Origin: Luteibacter rhizovicinus
GTDB lineage: Bacteria > Pseudomonadota > Gammaproteobacteria > Xanthomonadales > Rhodanobacteraceae
DNA length: 64,000 nucleotides
Assembly (NCBI RefSeq): GCF_004342265.1
Contig: NZ_SMCS01000001.1
Span: 682,001 to 746,000, forward strand
Direction: 5' to 3'
Below the pieces are notes generated by a model that saw nothing but the letters and a program-made list of their open reading frames with translations, searched no databases and had not been told where the DNA came from. The translations under genes and the position numbers were made by a program. This document shows, one piece after another, positions 12,001 to 18,213 of this stretch (its first letter is position 1; the number at the start of each line of letters is the position of its first letter).

Positions 12001-13291
12001 AGGTACCGCCATTGAGCAACGGCGCCCAGATTTCGAATGTCGCGGCGTCGAAGCCAAGGGGTGCGGCATGCAGCACGCGGGAATGCGTGCGCAGATCGAC
12101 GTAGTCGACATCGCGGACGAGACGGATGATCGAGCGATGTTCGATCTGCGCGCCTTTCGGCGTGCCGGTCGAGCCGGAGGTGTACATCACGTAGGCCAGT
12201 GCGTGGCCGTTCCGTGCAAGGGATACAGGCGATGTCTCGTGTTCGAGATCGTCGAGTGCCAGCACCGTCGCGGGCAGTCCCTCGGGCGCCGGCATGCCGC
12301 ATACGACGACATGCGTCGCGGACGCATCGGACAGCACGAAGGCGAGACGATCGGCGGGATAGGTGGGGTCCAGCGGCAGATAAGCAGCGCCTGCCTTGAG
12401 CATGCCGAGCATCGCGACGATGGCTTCGGGCGAACGCTCCGCCAGCAGGCCGACAGGTGTGCCGGGCGGGATGCCGGCCGCGACGAGGCCAGCTGCGACG
12501 CATCCGGCGCGCCGGTCGAGTTCGGCGTACGTCATCGATCCGCCCGCCCATGCAACGGCCACGGCATCGGGATGCGCGGCGGCGACGTCGGCGAACAGGC
12601 CGTGGACGGAATCGTCGTCGCGGCGGGGTTTCGCCGTGGCGTTCCATTCGACCAGCATGCGTGTGCGTTCGTGGGCGTCGAAGACGTCGACGTCGCGTAG
12701 CGGCCGGTCGGCGGCAGTGCACAGGGAATCGATCACTTGCACGACGCAGCCGGCCATCAGGTCGATCGCCGCATCGGTAAAGGGTGCGGGAAAGTCGACC
12801 TGCAGACGCGCGGGCATCGCGGTCAGCAGACGCCAGCGGCTACCGCACTGCGGGTCGTTGGCGGATTGGGCCTTGTCGCAGGGCGGACGCGTGTCGGTAT
12901 CGACGACCGTCCACGGCGCGGGGCCCGATGCGCAGGCGGCGGCGTTCTGTATGGCACGCAGACTGGCACCCAGCCATGTATCGCGCGAGCCGTTGTCGGG
13001 TACGTCCAGCGTGGCGGTGTACGAGGTGCCGGCGCATGCGCGCCACGCAGCGACGGCGGCCGCGCCGGTCAGGCGCGATTCGACCAGCGCCAGTACCGCG
13101 CAGAACACGACGTCGGACGTGACGCCATAAGCGAGCGCGCAGCGTTCCATGCCGTCGACCGTGGCTTCGTCGAGTGCGTACTCGTAGTGCTTCCAGCGCG
13201 CGGTGACCTCGTCGGCGTGACAGGGCAATACGTCGACTAAGGCTGGAATGGCTTCGTCGTCGGTCCGGTTGGCGATCATGAACGCGTTCAT
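6029..13291 (-). CDS. Hybrid NRPS-PKS with internal aminotransferase (partial C, A, PCP, KS, AT, ACP, AMT)
   Basis: The protein has 2420 aa. Residues about 1-220 look like the C-terminal lobe of a condensation domain without HHxxxDG. The adenylation domain follows (YTSGSTGTPKG near 367, NGYGPTE, ANGKLDRRAL); its pocket reads D-A-F-W-L-G-G-T-F, the valine-type code. Next are a PCP (ELGGSSLL, ~760), a ketosynthase (TACSTS ~989, ETHGTATPLGD, NVGHL), an acyltransferase (GHSVGE ~1432; HAFH ~1525, the malonyl-type signature), an ACP (LGLDSLAL ~1762), a Gln/Ala-rich linker, and a class III aminotransferase like the AMT of mycosubtilin/iturin synthetases (SYGKVVGGG lysine ~2205). No ketoreductase is present, which leaves a beta-keto group for transamination. 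A GGAGAGAG site precedes the ATG; another in-frame ATG lies five codons on. Confidence 0.95.
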   Translation of the reverse strand: MNAFMIANRTDDEAIPALVDVLPCHADEVTARWKHYEYALDEATVDGMERCALAYGVTSDVVFCAVLALVESRLTGAAAVAAWRACAGTSYTATLDVPDNGSRDTWLGASLRAIQNAAACASGPAPWTVVDTDTRPPCDKAQSANDPQCGSRWRLLTAMPARLQVDFPAPFTDAAIDLMAGCVVQVIDSLCTAADRPLRDVDVFDAHERTRMLVEWNATAKPRRDDDSVHGLFADVAAAHPDAVAVAWAGGSMTYAELDRRAGCVAAGLVAAGIPPGTPVGLLAERSPEAIVAMLGMLKAGAAYLPLDPTYPADRLAFVLSDASATHVVVCGMPAPEGLPATVLALDDLEHETSPVSLARNGHALAYVMYTSGSTGTPKGAQIEHRSIIRLVRDVDYVDLRTHSRVLHAAPLGFDAATFEIWAPLLNGGTCVVHHEKIPTGCGLEDTIGQHGAQIAWLTAALFNAIVDDNARKLAGLKHVLTGGEALSVPHIRKALAALPDTLITNGYGPTECTTFATTWPIPRELDVDARAIPVGCPIADTTLYVLNARGEPVPVGVTGELYIGGAGVARGYLARPELNAERFLPDVFGNEGDRLYRTGDLVRWRADGSIDFVGRRDGQVKIRGYRIELGEVESALQATPSVRAAAVLAREDRPGQKRLVAYYVADEDTLTARMLRDRLYKALPEFMVPTVYIRLDTLPITANGKLDRRALPAPDARRPELAGAYVPAQGDNERALCEIFADILGIDEIGRHDHFFELGGSSLLATAAVARIHAAVSTKPTIASFFGEPTPAAIAAGIERGVEPMAPAPRRARHTEAEPVAIIAMAGRFPGASSVEAFWDNLVAGRESITFFGEDGLDPGIPPDERNDPYYVAARGVVDGVEDFDAAFFGMSPREAELTDPQQRVFLELCWECMERGGYVPDAQKIPVGVFGGMHNATYFQRHISTRPDLIAKLGAFQVMLGNEKDYLTTRVAHKLNLTGPAISMNTACSTSLVAIAQAFDALRAGHCDMALAGGSSITCPSRSGYVAQEGSMLSPDGHTRSFDEDARGTVFSDGAAVVLLKRLSDALRDGDPVYAVLRGAAINNDGGLKASFTAPSSAGQAAVIAAALDVAGVEARSISYVETHGTATPLGDPIEIEGLIKAFRRETDDQGFCAIGSVKSNVGHLVMAAGATGVIKTALSLAERQLPPSLHFRTANPKLGLDRSPFVVNATLRPWEHGDGPRRAGVSSFGVGGTNAHVVMEEAPHREPSDAAQGPQLLLISARSEAAVGKAWIALGAHLADTPEANLADVALTLATGRKLFAQRSWIVANDITDTARRLADTNTAPPIRAAQSSAAPIVFLFPGQGAQYPGMGRELYASEPAFRDALDACATCLNDELGFDLRERMFADDADALRATSLTQPATFALEYAMAKLWMSIGVQPDAMIGHSVGEFVAAVLAGVMSLEDGARLVARRGRLMQALPAGSMLSVRLDADTLLARLPDGLSLAAQNAPTACVVSGETARVDAFRNELEAAGIACRILHTSHAFHSAMMEPALAPFRDYVAAIVLNAPDIPIVSTLTGMTLTDNEAMSADYWTRHLRGTVRFSGALDTQLDDEGRIFLEVGPRATLSLLTRQHTRARGRLALASLADSPALERSAWLDAIGQLWSAGVDVDVASLDRRERRFRVRLPTYPFERRRHWIDAPARVAGSPDGSNVVALPLPATAHSILSAPSLPEPSMAAHPSAASTRPVRLVAELTALFEDVSGTEFDGASIDANFVELGLDSLALTQVALQLQKTYALKITFRELMEACSSFGRLAAHIDRLLPPEAEAVVAAPVAVIATPVAATVASMAPIAASGNLVQDVIQQQMQIMQQQLALLAGTPASVPVRMTSAPATVAPVAMAAVPNAPEPAADTEEVALAHTTYDVKKAFGAIARIHSTSTELTTRQRARLDAFMKRYIARTRRSKEYTEEHRPHLADPRVVNGFRPLLKEMIYQIVVERSRGSKVWDLDGNEYVDALNGFGMNLFGWQPDFVIDAVRRQLELGYEIGPQHPLAGIVARQICDLTGFDRAALCNTGSEAVMGTVRIARTVTGRDTLVIFTGSYHGIFDEVIVRGTKKLRSVPAAPGILRNTSEHVLVLDYGTPESLAIIRERASTIAAVLVEPVQSRRPDFQPREFLQELRAITEDAGALLIFDEVVTGFRTHPRGAQAMLGIDADLASYGKVVGGGFPIGVIAGKRRFMDALDGGHWQFGDDSIPTVGVTYFAGTFVRHPLALAAAHAVLEHLATEGGALQEGLNARTARFVDELNMFCTGVGAPIKVVHYTSVWKTSFLEDHPLQDLLFAMMRSRGIHILDNFPCFFTTAHSEADFAAIAKAFKDAVLELQEAEFLPRRRIDARALDADNPPVAGARLGRDADGSPAWFVPNPDVPGKFMRVSA

Positions 13292-13503
13292 CGGGCTTTC
13301 GCTCTCTCCACGCTTCGAAGCAGGTGTGTTGTGTCGGCGGTGTATCCGCCTCATGGCAATCGGGGGGTTCCCCAGATGCCTTCCCCGTTGCTTTCCCCTC
13401 GTGGCTATGGTCGAGCCAAAGACACGGTGCGTGGAATACGGCATACGGGTTACGCATGAGGCCGGTCGGACCGGTCGTGTCGTGACGGAGCAGGCGTATC
13501 CGT

Positions 13504-14454
13504 CTAGGCCGTTTGGTCTATGCCGTGGCGATGGAAGGCTTCGAGACGTCGATGCATGCCCTGACCGAGTCGCGCTATGCCGCATTTTGTGCGGTCGACC
13601 AGTGCATTCGCACCGATTGGACGGGGATGCAGGCCCAGGCCGCGCATGCGCGCGTTGAAGCGATGCGCATCGGTCCACATGTCCGAGCGCCGCGTGCGGA
13701 ACGTGAGCGCGAGGGACACGGAAAGCTCCGACGCGGTATGCACGCGATGCGGCGCGATGAAGGGATGATGGACGCCCAGCCCGGGCGTGAGTTCGTAGGT
13801 CATCGCGCGCGCCTCGATCCCGGCGCTGTAGCGCGGACGTCCGCCGATATGGGCCAGCAGATTGTCTTTTTCCTCGGACGTCATGATGGCGTCGTCGGTA
13901 GGGTCCCACAGGTGCACGGTCTTGCGACCCTGCAACTGCAGGAGGAAATTCATTTCCCGGTCCATGTGATACGGCGTGACCGAATCGCGGGTGGAAATGA
14001 AAATATAGGTCGAATACCAGCTGATCCCCGGATCGAGCGGATCGATCCGCGCGGCGACTTCGCCGATCAGTCCTTCGATCACCGGCGCGAATTCCTCGTC
14101 GCATTCGGGATTGTTGATGCAGATGTACGCGTGGTTGTCCTCGAAACGATCCAGGACCTGTTCCAGCGTGAGATTCGCCTTGTAGCGGTCGTACGACGTA
14201 TCGAGGTCGGCATCGCCGGGAATATGGCCGGTGCGGTACAGGATGCTTTCGCGCGGCATGCGCCGGCACAGCGCGAACAGATGCGCGAGCGAGAACAGCG
14301 GATGCGTAGTGAGGCGATGTCCGATCAGGAAGGGCTCGCGGTTGTACGAGGCAGTCACGACCTCGTCGTCGAAGGCGAGCAGAGGGGACGGTTCCGCGCG
14401 GCCCCGCGCCACGAGTTCCTCGTAACGCTTCATCGGCAGGAAGCTACCCAACAT
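13504..14454 (-). CDS. JmjC/cupin-like Fe(II)/2-oxoglutarate-dependent oxygenase
   Basis: The protein has 316 aa. A double-stranded beta-helix core contains the facial-triad HxD in PYHMDREMNF (about residues 160-170) and a distal histidine in APHRVHTASE (about 233-243), preceded by a WYSTYIFISTRDSVTPYH strand typical of cupin-like/JmjC hydroxylases. Such enzymes hydroxylate amino-acid side chains on proteins or carrier-bound peptides. It is first in the minus-strand run into the hybrid NRPS-PKS gene, 212 bp upstream of it, so a tailoring role (for example beta-hydroxylation of an aminoacyl or peptidyl carrier) is a reasonable inference. GAGGATCG precedes the ATG. Family membership is fairly secure, the substrate is not. 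Confidence 0.8.
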   Translation of the reverse strand: MLGSFLPMKRYEELVARGRAEPSPLLAFDDEVVTASYNREPFLIGHRLTTHPLFSLAHLFALCRRMPRESILYRTGHIPGDADLDTSYDRYKANLTLEQVLDRFEDNHAYICINNPECDEEFAPVIEGLIGEVAARIDPLDPGISWYSTYIFISTRDSVTPYHMDREMNFLLQLQGRKTVHLWDPTDDAIMTSEEKDNLLAHIGGRPRYSAGIEARAMTYELTPGLGVHHPFIAPHRVHTASELSVSLALTFRTRRSDMWTDAHRFNARMRGLGLHPRPIGANALVDRTKCGIARLGQGMHRRLEAFHRHGIDQTA

Positions 14455-14544
14455 GGTTCGATCCTCGCGCCATCGATGCCGGCGTATCAGGTGACGCTCC
14501 GTGAGTGCGTGGGTTGAAACGGTCCCGGTTACCGGCTTCTGGTG

Positions 14545-15270
14545 TCAGCGGGACTGGAAGGCGAACAGGAAAAGCATGGCGCCCTGGACCGGCGCGGCCG
14601 TCCAGGTGACGTGGTACGTACCCGGCCCATCGACCTCGCGGGACGCTACGGCAACCTGCACGCCGCTTTCGTCGGGAAGGTCGGTGAAGCGATCGATCGT
14701 GGCGAATCCATCGCCCGGTTCGGCGGTCATGCGTTTGACCCCGCCATCGCCCCACCAGACGGCGACCAGCGTGGCCGGTCCGGTGGTGGTGACGTTCCCG
14801 CTGACGACTTCGAGCGCGGGGTCGGCATAGGTCTTCGCGACGTCCCTGAGCACCGTGGCGTTGCGTACTTCGACAAAGGGAATGGATATTTCGCCTGGCG
14901 CATTGCCGCGCTTGTCGATACGCACCGTATGACTCGCACCGCCGCGCGCCGCCGTGACGACATAGGCCTTCACATCGAAACGGTCGCCATAGCCATTGCC
15001 ATAGGGCATGCCACCAACGGATTTCCAGCGATTGGCGTAGCTGTCGACTGGCGTCGCATCATTCGCGGAATAGCCGCCGTAAAGCACCAGCAGCGAGCTT
15101 CCGGAGGGCTGCGTCGCGATGGCTTGCGTGACGGCAGGCGTGACGCCAAGCCCTTCGCCCACACCGAGCAGCGTGTGCGCGCCGAGCGTCGGGCGCGCGG
15201 CGTCTCCGCCGGGCACGGCCATGGGCAGCGCGAACGCGAGGGTGGTGAGCAGGGCAAGGACGCTATTCAC
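14545..15270 (-). CDS. Secreted protein of unknown function
   Basis: I do not recognise the family. A GTG start at 15270 gives 241 aa beginning with a typical signal peptide (hydrophobic VLALLTTLAFALPMAV, then a small-residue cleavage region). The mature part is rich in beta-strand, Gly, Thr and Val, has no cysteine pattern, and ends in FAFQSR. An upstream ATG at 15342 keeps the frame, but it would place an unusual polar extension before the signal and overlap the divergent J-domain gene, so the GTG was preferred; neither start has a strong ribosome site. It ends 90 bp before the oxygenase gene on the same strand. The sequence does not show whether it belongs to the biosynthetic locus. Confidence 0.6.
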   Translation of the reverse strand: MNSVLALLTTLAFALPMAVPGGDAARPTLGAHTLLGVGEGLGVTPAVTQAIATQPSGSSLLVLYGGYSANDATPVDSYANRWKSVGGMPYGNGYGDRFDVKAYVVTAARGGASHTVRIDKRGNAPGEISIPFVEVRNATVLRDVAKTYADPALEVVSGNVTTTGPATLVAVWWGDGGVKRMTAEPGDGFATIDRFTDLPDESGVQVAVASREVDGPGTYHVTWTAAPVQGAMLFLFAFQSR

Positions 15271-15356
15271 GAGTCGGTACCCGTGAGAAAGATTCCGCTT
15301 GCTGTCGGCGTGCGCGTGAGCGACGCTTGCCGCGCGATCCATCCCGGGGGAATGGC

Positions 15357-15989
15357 TTGTCCAGCGAGACCGACTTTCTCGACCTCTACCAGAAACTGGG
15401 CGTCAGTCCGGGTTGCGACGTGGCTGAGTTCAAACAGGCGTATCGCCGGCACATCGCGCAATTGCATCCCGATCGCGCGGGAAATGCGTCCGTCGACGCG
15501 GGCGAGCTGCAACGGGTGATCGCGCAGTACGGGGCCGCCATGGACTTTCTGCGTCGTCATGGACGGCTCCCCGGCGCGGCTCCCAGCCGCGGCGGCGCGG
15601 CGAACGAGCCTGTCGTTCCGCAACGCGTCTCGGAACCCAGGACGGCGCCGCCGCGCTTCCGCGCGAGACTGGTACTCATCGGCATCGTGCTCGTCGTGGG
15701 CATCGTTCTGTGGCAGCTCGATCCGCTGGCGCCAGCGGGCGACAGTGGCACCGGTACCGCTCCGGAAGACGTGGAGAGCAAACCCGCCAGCCATACCAAC
15801 GTGTCCACCATCGCACTGGGCATGTCGCAGGATGAAGTGCGCGCCATCGAAGGCGAGCCGATGATCATGCATGACGATCAATGGGACTACGGTCCGTCGT
15901 GGATCCGTTTCGAGCATGGCAAAGTGGTGGACTGGTACAGCTCGCCCATGCATACGCTGTCCACGCCCAGCGCGCGTCCGAGCAGGTGA
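15357..15989 (+). CDS. Membrane-anchored J-domain protein with SmpA/BamE-like C-terminus
   Basis: The protein has 210 aa. Residues about 5-65 form a J domain (DFLDLYQKLGVSPG, then the HPD of QLHPDRAG), which stimulates a DnaK/HscA-type ATPase. A single membrane helix follows near residues 107-125 (VLIGIVLVVGIVLW). The C-terminal ~60 residues (ALGMSQDEVRAIEGEP ... WDYG ... IRFEHGKVVDW) match the pattern of short SmpA/OmlA-like beta domains. The J domain would be cytoplasmic and the tail periplasmic. The start is a TTG with CGGGGGAA about 6 nt upstream; no in-frame ATG gives a complete J domain. It is divergent from the secreted protein on its left. Confidence 0.78.
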   Translation: MSSETDFLDLYQKLGVSPGCDVAEFKQAYRRHIAQLHPDRAGNASVDAGELQRVIAQYGAAMDFLRRHGRLPGAAPSRGGAANEPVVPQRVSEPRTAPPRFRARLVLIGIVLVVGIVLWQLDPLAPAGDSGTGTAPEDVESKPASHTNVSTIALGMSQDEVRAIEGEPMIMHDDQWDYGPSWIRFEHGKVVDWYSSPMHTLSTPSARPSR

Positions 15990-16012
15990 ATCGCCGGTGC
16001 GCGGCATGATCA

Positions 16013-17413
16013 TTACCGTGCGCCACGACCGAACAGAATGACTTCCACGGTCTCGATCAGGATCACCATGTCGAGCAGGAGGTTGTGGTTCTTCACGTAG
16101 AACAGGTCGTACTTGAGCTTTTCCGCCGCGTCTTCTTCCGACGCGCCGTACGGGTAACTGAGTTGCGCCCAACCCGCCAGGCCCGGTTTGAGGCAATGGC
16201 GAAGGCTGTAATAACGGATCTTCGTCGCAAGGTCGGCCACGAACTGCGGACGTTCCGGGCGCGGTCCGACGATGCTCATTTCGCCTTTGAGCACGTTCCA
16301 TAGCTGCGGCAGTTCGTCGAAACGCAGCTTGCGGCAGATACGGCCCACTCGCGTCACGCGGTTGTCGCTCTGGCAGGCCCAGCGCGCGACACCATCGCAT
16401 TCGGCATCGGTGCGCATGCTGCGGAATTTGTACAGCCAGAATGTCTTGCCGTGCTCGCCGACGCGTTCCTGCAGATAGAGGACCGGCTGGCCGCGACCGG
16501 ATTCGAGCCGTATCGCCAGCGCCACGGCCAGCATCAGCGGCCAGAAAAGCACGAGCATCGTGCCTGCGGCCAGCAGGTCGAAGCAGCGCTTGCCCAGCAG
16601 ATGGATCGGCGTGGCGTTGAAGCCTCGCGAGAAAACCAGCCACGAAGGATCGAGCATCGACAGCTGCAAGCGTCCGGATTCGCGCTCGAAAAAGGTAGTG
16701 AGGTCGGTGATCGTGACGCCCGCCTGCCGGCATTCGAGCAGCGCATCCATGGGAAGCCGGCCGCGCCGGTCGTCGACACCCACCACGATTTCGTCGACCT
16801 GGTAGCGCGCGGCGATCAGGTGCAGCGGCATATCGGACGTCAGTACCAGTTGCTCGGGCACGACGACCGGATCGTTCGGGCAGCGCAGGTAACCGACGAC
16901 GGTGAAGCCGCGACGATCGGAGCGCCGCCGCATGCGGTTGTGGATCTGCGCGGCGCGATCGCCGGCGCCAAGGATGAGTACGCGACGCTTCAGTGCCTCG
17001 ATTTCCACCAGTCGCATGAAAGCGATGCGAAAGATGGCGACCGTGAGGAAACCGAGCACCAGCGCCATCGACAGCACGCCGCGCCCGACATAAGCCTGCG
17101 GAATGGCGTAATACACGACCACCAGCCCGATACCGCCCAGCACAAAAGCGACCGCCTGCCGCGCGACGATGCCGAGCCAGTTGGTGCGCAGATGCGTGCG
17201 GTACTCGCCAAGCGCGAGCATGCCCAGGAAGATGACGATGGCGAATACCGCCGAACGCTGCGGCAGGTGTCGCGTGAATTCGGCGAGGTCGTCCGGGTAC
17301 AGGAAGAAGCGCAGGTACATCGCGACATTCAGCGATCCCGCCAACAGGAGTAGTTCGCACAGAGCGAGCAGTAATAGCCAGCGCACGATGCGCAGCCGCA
17401 GAATCCGAAGCAT
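16013..17413 (-). CDS. Undecaprenyl-phosphate sugar-1-phosphate transferase, exopolysaccharide type
   Basis: The protein has 466 aa. Four to five N-terminal membrane helices lead into a CoA-binding-like Rossmann segment (RRVLILGAGDRAAQI), one further helix near residue 275, and the conserved bacterial sugar transferase domain: KRCFDLLAAG, LYLQERVGEHGKTFWLYKFRSM, LRFDELPQLWNVLKGEMSIVGPRPERP and KPGLAGWAQL. This polyprenyl-phosphate hexose-1-P transferase family loads the first sugar on undecaprenyl phosphate at the inner membrane; the layout resembles the TIGR03013/EpsH-linked and WcaJ-like enzymes. The ATG at 17413 has AAAGGGG upstream. The flanking genes are not a full polysaccharide cluster, although sugar-nucleotide genes lie at 19.9-22.2 kb. 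Confidence 0.92.
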   Translation of the reverse strand: MLRILRLRIVRWLLLLALCELLLLAGSLNVAMYLRFFLYPDDLAEFTRHLPQRSAVFAIVIFLGMLALGEYRTHLRTNWLGIVARQAVAFVLGGIGLVVVYYAIPQAYVGRGVLSMALVLGFLTVAIFRIAFMRLVEIEALKRRVLILGAGDRAAQIHNRMRRRSDRRGFTVVGYLRCPNDPVVVPEQLVLTSDMPLHLIAARYQVDEIVVGVDDRRGRLPMDALLECRQAGVTITDLTTFFERESGRLQLSMLDPSWLVFSRGFNATPIHLLGKRCFDLLAAGTMLVLFWPLMLAVALAIRLESGRGQPVLYLQERVGEHGKTFWLYKFRSMRTDAECDGVARWACQSDNRVTRVGRICRKLRFDELPQLWNVLKGEMSIVGPRPERPQFVADLATKIRYYSLRHCLKPGLAGWAQLSYPYGASEEDAAEKLKYDLFYVKNHNLLLDMVILIETVEVILFGRGAR

Positions 17414-17614
17414 CCCGTTACCCCTTTGCCGTTGATTTCGCCGCCTCCCCCAAGGCATGCACGACGTTAGTCCGTGGAAGGGGCGGGCGCTATGTCACGA
17501 ACGGTCATGACGGGTAGGCCGGATGGTCAGGTCGTTTGGAATGGCTGGTGTGTGCGGACTGTGTGTGTGGGCGGCTCGGCTTCGCCATCGCTTTCGCGCT
17601 CGGACGCTTCGGGG

Positions 17615-17855
17615 AGAGCCGTCGGCCACCACCCTCGACGCTCCGGCTTCACCGTCGCTCGGGAAGGGAGAGCCGCTGCGCGGCTTTTGTTCTATGGCTG
17701 CGCCCCGTCGCGCCCGCGCTGCGGGCGGGGGTTTTTGATTCGGCATCCCTGCCTCAGCAAAAACGGCGGACCGTCCAGGTCCGCCCCCTGCGGGCCTGGT
17801 CCGCCCGCCGCGCTCGGTTCCGCAAGTCGCGTCGAGGGTGGTGGCCGACGGCTCT
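17615..17855. repeat. Perfect 26-nt inverted repeat enclosing 189 bp
   Basis: Bases 17615-17640 (beginning agagccgtcggcc) are the exact reverse complement of 17830-17855. The enclosed segment contains several smaller dyads, including 17711-17727 and the complementary 8-mers ggcggacc/ggtccgcc near 17765-17785. Length and symmetry suggest a small non-coding mobile or palindromic element of the REP/MITE class; no transposase is present. Confidence 0.75.
17711..17736 (+). terminator. Possible hairpin followed by a T run
   Basis: An 8-bp G+C-rich stem (arms cgcccgc/gcgggcg, triplet loop) at 17711-17727 is followed by GGGG and TTTTT. The four G residues between stem and T run weaken it as a classical terminator, and no gene on the plus strand ends here; it may simply be part of the repeat. 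Confidence 0.25.
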
Positions 17856-17870
17856 TCCGGATGCGGCGGT

Positions 17871-18203
17871 CACGTGGGGGAAAGCATGGCGTCGACGCAT
17901 GGACAGGTGACCGCATGCCAGTCCCGTCCCATCACGTGCTCGGCTCGCGCTCTGCCCACAGCCAACCGCAACCGACGGTGCCGTGGCCGGGTTGGCCCTT
18001 GGGGCCGCCTTAGCCGAGGGCCGCGATGACCGGTTACGGAGCGAAGTGGCGCTACGGCCCGCTCCCGAAGGGACGGCGCCGAAGGCCCCAAGGGCCAACC
18101 CGGTCGCGGCTCCCGCGACGCACGAGCGTGAGGCGCCGAAGCCGCTAGTGACATGAGCCACGCAGCGGCTGTCCTCGACCGAAGAGCGGTAAGACGTGTG
18201 AGG
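17871..18203. repeat. Dispersed intergenic element, copy A (with internal insertion)
   Basis: The left part (17871-17966) matches 49157-49254 with scattered mismatches, starting cacgtgggggaaagcat. The right part (about 18119-18203: cacgagcgtga, gcggctgtcct, gaccgaaga) matches about 49275-49326. Copy A is longer because of the segment bounded by the inverted repeat at 17987-18103. The far right end acgtgtgagg (18194-18203) is the reverse complement of copy B's left end (49152-49161), which suggests imperfect terminal inverted repeats. Confidence 0.75.
17987..18103. repeat. Perfect 20-nt inverted repeat inside copy A
   Basis: Bases 17987-18006 (ccgggttggcccttggggcc) are the exact reverse complement of 18084-18103. 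This block is absent from copy B of the surrounding element, so it looks like an insertion of a second palindromic unit into the first. Confidence 0.75.
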
Positions 18204-18213
18204 TCGCCCGCCT

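Larger units (their letters stand above)
17414..18213. other. 800-bp repeat-filled intergenic region without a credible gene
   Basis: Open frames exist on both strands, but they have no start signals, no family resemblance and low-complexity Arg/Ala/Pro content. The stretch is dominated by inverted repeats (17615-17855, 17987-18103) and by one copy of an element also found near 49.2 kb. It separates two convergently irrelevant minus-strand genes and looks like a landing zone for short intergenic elements. Confidence 0.7.

Noticed and set aside
17754-18161. 135-codon minus-strand frame through the intergenic repeat
   Set aside because: It shares words with a frame at 49018-49320 only because the DNA element is repeated; no start signal or domain.
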